Part shown: positions 1 through 5,289 of the stretch, in pieces
Numbering within the stretch: position 1 is the stretch's first letter
Layout of the letters: each line of letters starts with the position of its first letter
Assembly (NCBI GenBank): GCA_002498185.1
Contig: DAGO01000092.1
Span: forward strand, 1-5,289
Direction of reading: 5' to 3'
DNA length: 5,289 nucleotides
From: Euryarchaeota archaeon UBA10
Lineage (GTDB): Archaea; Thermoplasmatota; Poseidoniia; Poseidoniales; Poseidoniaceae
Notes under the pieces: model-generated
The model's database searches: none
Seen by the model: only the letters and a program-made list of their open reading frames with translations
Told to the model about the DNA's origin: nothing
Made by a program: the position numbers and the translations under genes

Positions 1-19
1 ATTGTTCAACATCTGCCAT
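1..19 (-). CDS. Possible start of a divergent gene (first six codons only)
   Basis: Reading leftwards from ATG at 19-17 gives MADVEQ before the window ends. An in-frame TGA lies upstream on that strand, so this ATG would be the first available start. GGAAGTG, a loose ribosome-binding-like sequence, sits just before it. The sequence CTTATTGA (minus strand, around 41-48) is about 25 bases upstream, where a leaderless archaeal gene would carry its TATA box. Six codons cannot establish a gene. Plus-strand frames are also open here, so a C-terminus of an upstream plus-strand gene (stop TAA at 45-47) is an alternative. Confidence 0.25.
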
Positions 20-62
20 GGCACTTCCAAAACCCAGAAGTCAATAAGCAATGTGAAGGCGA

Positions 63-3000
63 ATGTCTGAAGTGCTTAGAGTTCATGCCATAATCATGGC
101 GAGACAGAGTATGGCACTATTTCTGGTGTTAATGTTCTGTGCAATGTCATGTTTGCCAATGGTGAATGCTAACCCTAATCGAAATGTAGATGTCGTCATT
201 GGTCTAGGTCCAAATGGAATGTCCGACCAATTTACAATCGAGGTGCCGGATGGCGAAATTGTAACAGATTTTGATGTGAAAGTTTTCGAGAAACCATGGC
301 CTATTAATGACGTAGTTACCTTTGAGGACAAAACAGATTGGATGAATGGAGATTCAATGGACGGTATCGATTACAACCTAACGGGTTTGAGGATTCTTCC
401 TATGTCGCATGAATGGGATTTTGAAGGTTCAGTACAAGGATGGACCTTGAATTCAGGAGGAGGATGGGCCCATGGATACGATTCAACACTAGGTTCTGTT
501 AACGGGGTTCATTCAGGAACTTCTGCAATCTACACATACAATGGTAATTATCCCAACAATATGGGTGGCCCATACTGGGCTACCTCCCCAACTATTGATT
601 GCTCATCTTGTACAGGCACTTGGGATCTGAAGTTTTGGAAGAGATTGGGAGTTGAATCCTCTTCATATGACAGAGCATATGTTTCAGTAAAGACAAACAG
701 CGGTGGATGGACTAATGTCTATTCTAACCCTTATGGTACCACAAATGATGGCTCATACACTCAAGTTAGTTACGACATTAGTAGTCACATCACAGGAAAC
801 TCAGCATTCCAAGTAAGATTTGGTCTAGGTACTACTGATAGTTCTGTAACTTACACAGGATGGAACGTTGACGATGTATTGATTGAGCCTCGAGGAAATA
901 CAGGTACAGGTTCAGCGAATTGGACAAGTCAAGCATTCGGCCCGGGGGCTTCGGGTATGATGGAAATGCAGCACGGATTGATGGCCATAGATGCCACAAT
1001 ACCCCAAGGAGCGATTATGCGATGGAGCCTAATCGATGCAAATGATTCTAGCGTCATTCCTGGTTTTTCTGAACTTGAAACACTTCAGGCAGATTTGTCT
1101 ATAATAGATTTCAAGAAGCACCCTAAAGTCCAACTGAAAATCCAAATGGAATCAGTTAGTGAAACCCCGATTATTCATTCAATAAAACTAGGAGGCGGAA
1201 TCATTGAATCATTTACAGATAATCCAACCTCCAAAGGTTGGTCTGGATTTTCTTCTCATAGTAATGGAAAGGTTTCAGGCACGGGAATGTTGAATTCGCC
1301 AGAGTGGAGGCTGACTCACCCATTTAGTGCAATTGACATGTCTTGGACAGGGACTGGTAGTGGAAATTTCGAAGCTTGCTTTACTGATTCAAGCATGTGC
1401 TCATCTTCGGGATGGACTTCAATCCCAACTGATGGTAAGTTACAGATGGATGCGCCTGCTACATATCTAAATCTCAGATGGAGTGGCACAGGAAGTTATT
1501 CTATAGATTCCATTAGTATCGATTTACACCGGCAATCTTCTCCCCAAGATGCCAGAATTGACATTGGATTAGATGGGGTAAGTGAGTGGTCATTCTCAAA
1601 TGAAATGATTGGCGGATGGGGTCTACAAGATGTACTCGAAAACGGCGAGAAAAGTATAGAATTGTCAATAGCTCCTTCAGGAACAGATTCTACTTCCCTA
1701 TACTATCCAATCAGAACAGGGCAGTCACATCCATCATATGATTCAACAGGTAATATGATGTTGGCATTTACTGCTGTAGGTGCGCCACTGAATGATGTTG
1801 AGGTCACACTATCAGTAGGTGGAAATGACATTGTAACCGAATCATTAGGGTTCATCCAAAACTCTGCGAGAATAACGCTTACAGATGTACAAGTACAAGA
1901 TTTAGTTACTGAAATGGATTCTAGGACTGCGGAAATGAATGTTGTTGGAGAATTGGATGCTCACAAGATTGAAGTTTCAGTTTCTTCAAGCACAGGTGGG
2001 GTGTTACAGGTTTCTGGTCTATCGATTCCATATCGATATGATGCTCACATTGAAGGGGATTCTGCTTTGCCAATAATAGCTGCAATAAATTCGCAATTGT
2101 CCCAAATATCTCCATCAAATGGTGTGAAAGAAGTCCCAATTCCTATTGTAATGACAAACCCTGGGAAGTTATTGATTTGGGATTACGGACTACAGACTCT
2201 GGGTTCACCATTGCCGACTGGAATGACGATGACAAATCAAACCGACACATTAGTTGCAGGCAATGATTGGTATGAGTTTAACAGTACATTTGACCTCTCC
2301 AATATTGGTATTAGCGATGCTGCAACCCATTTTAGTAACGAGGGATGGTCTTCGGTTTTCACTTTGGGGGGAAGTGAATGGACTCGTTCACTTCATTGTT
2401 CAATAGTCAGTAACAGTTGCAATGCAGAACAGGGCATTATTGTTGATGACTTCTCTTATCATTTTTCTAACTCTGAGGTTGAGTTCTACCACAGGATTCA
2501 GATTTCCTCTATCTGGCCCGATGAATCCGCATTGATTGCTTCGAGCTCAATAGATATGAATGGTCCCGCATCACAGCCAAATCAGATTAGATTTGGCGCA
2601 GGTTGGTCTATGGGAGTAGAACAAGATGTAGATGTCGTAGACTGGCATTTGTCGTTCATGAATGGCGCAGAATCATCTTGGGACGCTCTATATTTTGACC
2701 CTGCAAATCCTGGTATTGTTGAGGTCGAATTGGCGTTTGAGGATCTAGAGGACTCTCCACGTTCTTCAACATTCAGCGTGGCTTTGTATGTGGATGGCGC
2801 ACTTACAGATACTACTCAATCGCTTACCGATGGAGTTGCTACCCTAATGTTTACTCCTAATTCTCTAGCCTCTCAAGTTGATTTACAAGTTGCAGTGAGC
2901 GGATTATATGGCCAAAACGTAAATTGGAAAGTTCCAAAAAATGCTACATTCTTGATTGATGACCTAGCTCCAGTTTTGATTTCGACGAATGTTGCACCAT

Positions 3001-4910
3001 TAGATCACAGGAGCACGGACATGCCTCTCGAACTAACTTTCGAAATTGGTGATAGGCCGGTTCTTCCACGCCATTCTTTACTTCATGTAGAGACATCTTG
3101 GCAAGGTGAGAAAACCATTCAGTTAGACCAACCTGCAAACCTGAATGGCTTCCAAGGAGTGTATTCGACAATATTCGATATTAGCGATGCTGAACTCGGG
3201 GATTCAATGTCTGGTTGGTTGGAAGTTTTCGACCCTGCGGGACATCCACTTCCCGATTCAGGTAGTGAAGAGAATCCTATGTTCATCATCAGTTTTGGAC
3301 CTGATGGAGCCCCGGTAATCTTGCAGGACGGGCTAGGTTGGACTCATAGCGACAACTGGTTGCATCCCGGTCAGAATTACAGCATGCAAATTCCAATTCA
3401 GGACGCAAATGGCTATGGCGATATCGAATCAGTATCAATTGACCTTGCGTCCGATTCCAGTGAGATTCTTGTTATCGATTGGAATGCTCAATCAGGATGT
3501 TCTTCATCCAATCCATCGATTATTGTAGAGGATTGCTTCATAGTTGGCGATTCACATCATTTCGACCCAGTATTTACCCTTGAGGTCGTGATGTCATTCA
3601 ACTGGGATTTTAACCCTGATACATCTTTAGAAAGAAGTATCAGAATAACTGCAAGCGATGATTCTGGACAATCACATCGTAGTGAACTAGATTCGACCTG
3701 GAGATATTCAAGCGAAATGGAAATCGACCTAAACAGTGCAGGATTTACTCAATCCTCTGCATTCGTGGCACCCGGCCAGACTAGTATTCTGAATGCTGAT
3801 ATAATTTGGACTAGAGGTGGGCAATTGGTTGACACCATCGTGGACGTATCAGCATCAATCGATGGCTCAGAGCAATTTGGATTATCCGAGAGTGGTATGG
3901 TTAACTTAACATTAGTAGCTCCGAATTCAACAGGAATACATCCGATAAAATTAGATTTAATCAATTTACCATCTGGTGCAATTGACAGAACCGATACAGA
4001 ACAAATCGTTGCTTGGATGGTTGTTGACAGCAATCAGCCACGTGTACTACAATTACTGTCGCCAGACCCTCTAGACTTGGTCCAAGAAAGGGATTGGGAA
4101 AATCTGAGATTTGAAGTCATGGTCAATGAAACCGAAGGGCTCAATCTAGATTCGCTACAAATGAATTGGCTTATTGTACCACATGGAATGGCGATTCCTG
4201 AATTAGCACTTCTAGGTGGAAATGTCAGCATGGACCTAATTGCAGGTACAGGCGCAGGATCATCAATTCCACTCTCAGCAACTTTGGATGTAGATTCAAT
4301 CGTTCCTGAAGTCAGTCGGCAGAACTCATGGGACCTTTGGATTTGGATAGAGGGTGAAGATTTAGCCGGCCAGCAAATCGTTTCACAGAATAATAGCAGA
4401 AGTTCGCCTTTGGCAATTCTACAGTTAGCAAATCGAGATGCAGACCTGAGATTGGATTCAGAAGGAATTCTTGTTGAAAGCGAGTATCCAAAAACAGGTG
4501 ATGCAATTTTAGTCAATGTAACGGTTTACAACGACGGTCAAGTCGACGGCTTGACCAGTGTTCGAGTTGAAGTTATTGAAGACGGCGATAAGCGTCGTTT
4601 AATCGAAATTGTAAACATCGAGGTTCCTGCAAACTCATCAGCCTCTTTTGAAGCAAAATGGGTTCCAGAAGATGAAGGTGCAGCTTGGATTGAAATTTCA
4701 ACTCCAGATGGGAAATTCGCAAGAACAAATCCTGTGCAGGTTGAGAATGGAGATTCTACATTCGTTATCGAAAGTCTAGAAGGTGCTAGCGGAGCTATGC
4801 TTACAGGATTTGCAGTAATCACCTTTGTAATGATTGGACTGTTAGGATTCTTGGTGATTTCTGGAAAGAAGCCGAGAGATGACGATTTTGAGGATAGCGA
4901 GTTCGCCTAA
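63..4910 (+). CDS. Giant secreted, C-terminally membrane-anchored multidomain surface protein (1615 aa)
   Basis: No specific family is recognised. This appears to be an archaeal type I surface protein. Residues 12-36 form a signal peptide (MARQS, then a hydrophobic core, likely cleavage after VNA36). Residues about 117-275 resemble a MAM/jelly-roll domain, opening with WDFEGSVQGW and closing with GWNVDDV. Residues about 381-490 may be a second jelly roll (ESFTDNPTSKGW to SIDSISIDL). Residues about 496-710 carry the DIGLDGVSEW motif and a further beta module. Ig-like sandwiches follow, with end-strand motifs EVFDPAGHPL (1055), RITASDDSGQ (1194) and WIEGEDLAGQ (1428). Residues about 1459-1560 look like CARDB, then a transmembrane helix (about 1578-1600), KKPR and an acidic tail. 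The frame is intact, ending in TAA. An in-frame TGA at 54-56 means ATG 63 is the earliest possible ATG; ATG 96 gives a more classical signal peptide. No catalytic motif is visible, so adhesion, envelope structure or ligand binding are inferences. The gene is certain; the domain names are moderately sure. Confidence 0.93.
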   Translation: MSEVLRVHAIIMARQSMALFLVLMFCAMSCLPMVNANPNRNVDVVIGLGPNGMSDQFTIEVPDGEIVTDFDVKVFEKPWPINDVVTFEDKTDWMNGDSMDGIDYNLTGLRILPMSHEWDFEGSVQGWTLNSGGGWAHGYDSTLGSVNGVHSGTSAIYTYNGNYPNNMGGPYWATSPTIDCSSCTGTWDLKFWKRLGVESSSYDRAYVSVKTNSGGWTNVYSNPYGTTNDGSYTQVSYDISSHITGNSAFQVRFGLGTTDSSVTYTGWNVDDVLIEPRGNTGTGSANWTSQAFGPGASGMMEMQHGLMAIDATIPQGAIMRWSLIDANDSSVIPGFSELETLQADLSIIDFKKHPKVQLKIQMESVSETPIIHSIKLGGGIIESFTDNPTSKGWSGFSSHSNGKVSGTGMLNSPEWRLTHPFSAIDMSWTGTGSGNFEACFTDSSMCSSSGWTSIPTDGKLQMDAPATYLNLRWSGTGSYSIDSISIDLHRQSSPQDARIDIGLDGVSEWSFSNEMIGGWGLQDVLENGEKSIELSIAPSGTDSTSLYYPIRTGQSHPSYDSTGNMMLAFTAVGAPLNDVEVTLSVGGNDIVTESLGFIQNSARITLTDVQVQDLVTEMDSRTAEMNVVGELDAHKIEVSVSSSTGGVLQVSGLSIPYRYDAHIEGDSALPIIAAINSQLSQISPSNGVKEVPIPIVMTNPGKLLIWDYGLQTLGSPLPTGMTMTNQTDTLVAGNDWYEFNSTFDLSNIGISDAATHFSNEGWSSVFTLGGSEWTRSLHCSIVSNSCNAEQGIIVDDFSYHFSNSEVEFYHRIQISSIWPDESALIASSSIDMNGPASQPNQIRFGAGWSMGVEQDVDVVDWHLSFMNGAESSWDALYFDPANPGIVEVELAFEDLEDSPRSSTFSVALYVDGALTDTTQSLTDGVATLMFTPNSLASQVDLQVAVSGLYGQNVNWKVPKNATFLIDDLAPVLISTNVAPLDHRSTDMPLELTFEIGDRPVLPRHSLLHVETSWQGEKTIQLDQPANLNGFQGVYSTIFDISDAELGDSMSGWLEVFDPAGHPLPDSGSEENPMFIISFGPDGAPVILQDGLGWTHSDNWLHPGQNYSMQIPIQDANGYGDIESVSIDLASDSSEILVIDWNAQSGCSSSNPSIIVEDCFIVGDSHHFDPVFTLEVVMSFNWDFNPDTSLERSIRITASDDSGQSHRSELDSTWRYSSEMEIDLNSAGFTQSSAFVAPGQTSILNADIIWTRGGQLVDTIVDVSASIDGSEQFGLSESGMVNLTLVAPNSTGIHPIKLDLINLPSGAIDRTDTEQIVAWMVVDSNQPRVLQLLSPDPLDLVQERDWENLRFEVMVNETEGLNLDSLQMNWLIVPHGMAIPELALLGGNVSMDLIAGTGAGSSIPLSATLDVDSIVPEVSRQNSWDLWIWIEGEDLAGQQIVSQNNSRSSPLAILQLANRDADLRLDSEGILVESEYPKTGDAILVNVTVYNDGQVDGLTSVRVEVIEDGDKRRLIEIVNIEVPANSSASFEAKWVPEDEGAAWIEISTPDGKFARTNPVQVENGDSTFVIESLEGASGAMLTGFAVITFVMIGLLGFLVISGKKPRDDDFEDSEFA

Positions 4911-4921
4911 TACCTACAATG

Positions 4922-4930
4922 GTTTGAAAT
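4922..4930 (+). promoter_or_regulatory. Weak TATA-like element upstream of the RNase P RNA
   Basis: The stretch GTTTGAAAT sits about 20-28 bases before the inferred RNA start, where an archaeal TATA box would lie. It matches the A/T-rich consensus poorly and no clear BRE precedes it. Co-transcription with the upstream gene followed by processing is an alternative. Confidence 0.2.
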
Positions 4931-4944
4931 GTGAAAGGCTTCAC
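4931..4944 (+). other. Short perfect hairpin between the surface-protein gene and the RNase P RNA
   Basis: GTGAA (4931-4935) and TTCAC (4940-4944) are perfect inverted arms around the 4-base loop AGGC. The hairpin starts 21 bases after the stop codon and ends a few bases before P1 of the RNase P RNA. No T-run follows, so it is not a conventional terminator. It could be an mRNA 3'-end structure, part of the 5' leader of the RNase P RNA precursor, or chance. Confidence 0.4.
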
Positions 4945-4949
4945 GGTAG

Positions 4950-5258
4950 CGTGGAGGATGCAGGAGGACTGCTGACAGACTTCGAGTCTGAGGAAAGTCC
5001 CCTCTCCATAGTGCAGGCGGTCGACACAAGTCGAGACACAGAAATGGGTCGGTCAATGGTGCAGAAACGAACGATGTGTGGTGTGTACGATGAATCCGGA
5101 AGGACGAGATTGCCACGTTGTCGATGAGACGAGCAACCCCGCTGGAGCAAGTCCAAACAGTCCCGTTAATGTTGCACGCACAGGGACAGGTAGGATGCTT
5201 AGTTGAATGCAGTCACCGAAAGGAAACAGAAAGGGGCTTACTCCCTGCATTCTCCAAA
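4950..5258 (+). ncRNA. rnpB: RNase P RNA, archaeal type A
   Basis: This is the catalytic RNA of ribonuclease P, which removes 5' leaders from pre-tRNAs. Conserved blocks are GAGGAAAGUCC (4990-5000), GGAGCAAGUCCAAACAG (5144-5160), AGGUAGGAUGCUUAG (5188-5202) and ACAGAAAGGGGCUUA (5226-5240). Helices found by hand: P1 4952-4964/5244-5256 (13 bp); P2 4967-4972/5209-5214; P3 4976-4980/4986-4990; P4 4995-5003/5232-5239 with bulged U4998; P5 5004-5007/5144-5147; P6 5011-5015/5173-5177; P7 5016-5020/5139-5143; P8 5021-5025/5030-5034; P12 5072-5082/5112-5123 with a distal GGAA tetraloop at 5098-5101; P15 5160-5164/5183-5187. P18 is missing between 5188 and 5208, which fits archaea rather than bacteria. 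P10/P11 pairing is less clear. The 5' and 3' ends are set by P1 and are good to a few bases. The gene lies about 40 bp after the surface-protein gene on the same strand. Short reading frames across it are incidental. Confidence 0.96.
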
Positions 5259-5259
5259 C

Positions 5260-5272
5260 TCTATTTTTGGCT
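5260..5272 (+). terminator. Probable T-rich transcription terminator of the RNase P RNA gene
   Basis: A run of five Ts (5264-5268) lies about 8 bases past the end of helix P1, within CTCTATTTTTGGCTTT. Archaeal RNA polymerase commonly stops at oligo-T tracts without needing a hairpin, and the distance from P1 is right for a mature 3' end close by. A single T5 is only modest evidence. Confidence 0.45.
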
Positions 5273-5289
5273 TTGAGTTCATGATATGC

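Noticed and set aside
183..2640. Repeated 13-mer ATGTAGATGTCGT (around 184 and 2625)
   Set aside because: It encodes a short N/D-V-D-V-V stretch in unrelated contexts, with no extension on either side, so chance and codon bias suffice.
2311..3190. Repeated ATTAGCGATGCT (around 2310 and 3180) encoding ISDA
   Set aside because: It is 12 bases with no flanking similarity in a large gene, so not evidence for duplication.
4034..4516. 160-codon minus-strand open frame
   Set aside because: It lies wholly inside the surface-protein gene, on the opposite strand, and its translation shows no domain-like pattern. The plus-strand product there is coherent (Ig-like module into CARDB).
4879..5127. 82-codon plus-strand frame running from the end of the big gene into the RNase P RNA
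   Set aside because: It overlaps the acidic tail of the surface protein and then helices P1-P12 of the RNA. The structured RNA fully explains the sequence.
4990..5240. Bacterial RNase P RNA as an alternative
   Set aside because: The conserved blocks are shared with bacteria, but P18 and a P13/P14 branch are absent and the P16/P17 arm is minimal, which fits the archaeal type A form better.
4907..5250. Three minus-strand frames of 65-71 codons
   Set aside because: They are antisense to the RNase P RNA, overlap each other and have no recognisable content. Stable RNA genes often leave such open frames.
5259..5289. Possible downstream gene in the last 30 bases
   Set aside because: There is too little sequence. 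Apart from the T-run there is no start, stop or motif that can be trusted.

Overview
The window most likely comes from a mesophilic euryarchaeal genome. A marine Thermoplasmatota lineage such as Marine Group II (Poseidoniales) is my best guess. Two things support this. The RNA gene at the right end is an RNase P RNA of archaeal type-A layout, with P18 absent and a simplified specificity domain. The one long gene encodes a very large, acidic, beta-rich surface protein with an N-terminal signal peptide, a C-terminal membrane helix and many N-glycosylation sequons, a style common in that group. The lineage is an inference from style; no marker gene is present to prove it.

Layout: positions 1-62 are a short leader. 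On the minus strand it may hold the first six codons of a divergent gene (ATG at 19-17), but this is weak. Positions 63-4910 (+) are one intact 1615-codon gene filling more than 90 percent of the window. Its product appears to be a type I membrane protein. In order it has a signal peptide, a MAM/jelly-roll-like domain, further beta-sandwich modules, several Ig-like modules, a CARDB-like domain, one transmembrane helix and a short acidic cytoplasmic tail. I see no catalytic motif, so a structural, adhesive or binding role at the cell surface is the most that can be inferred.

Positions 4911-4949 are a short spacer with a perfect 5-bp hairpin and at best a weak TATA-like element. Positions about 4950-5258 (+) are the complete RNase P RNA gene. 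Its helices P1, P2, P3, P4 (with the universal bulged U), P5, P6 (pseudoknot), P7, P8, P12, P15 and a short P16/P17 arm can all be paired by eye. A T-run at 5264-5268 is the likely transcription stop. The last 20 bases hold nothing I can assign.

The two main genes are adjacent and co-directional but functionally unrelated: one is an envelope protein, the other the catalytic RNA of tRNA 5' maturation. I see no mobile element, CRISPR array, tRNA or defence system.
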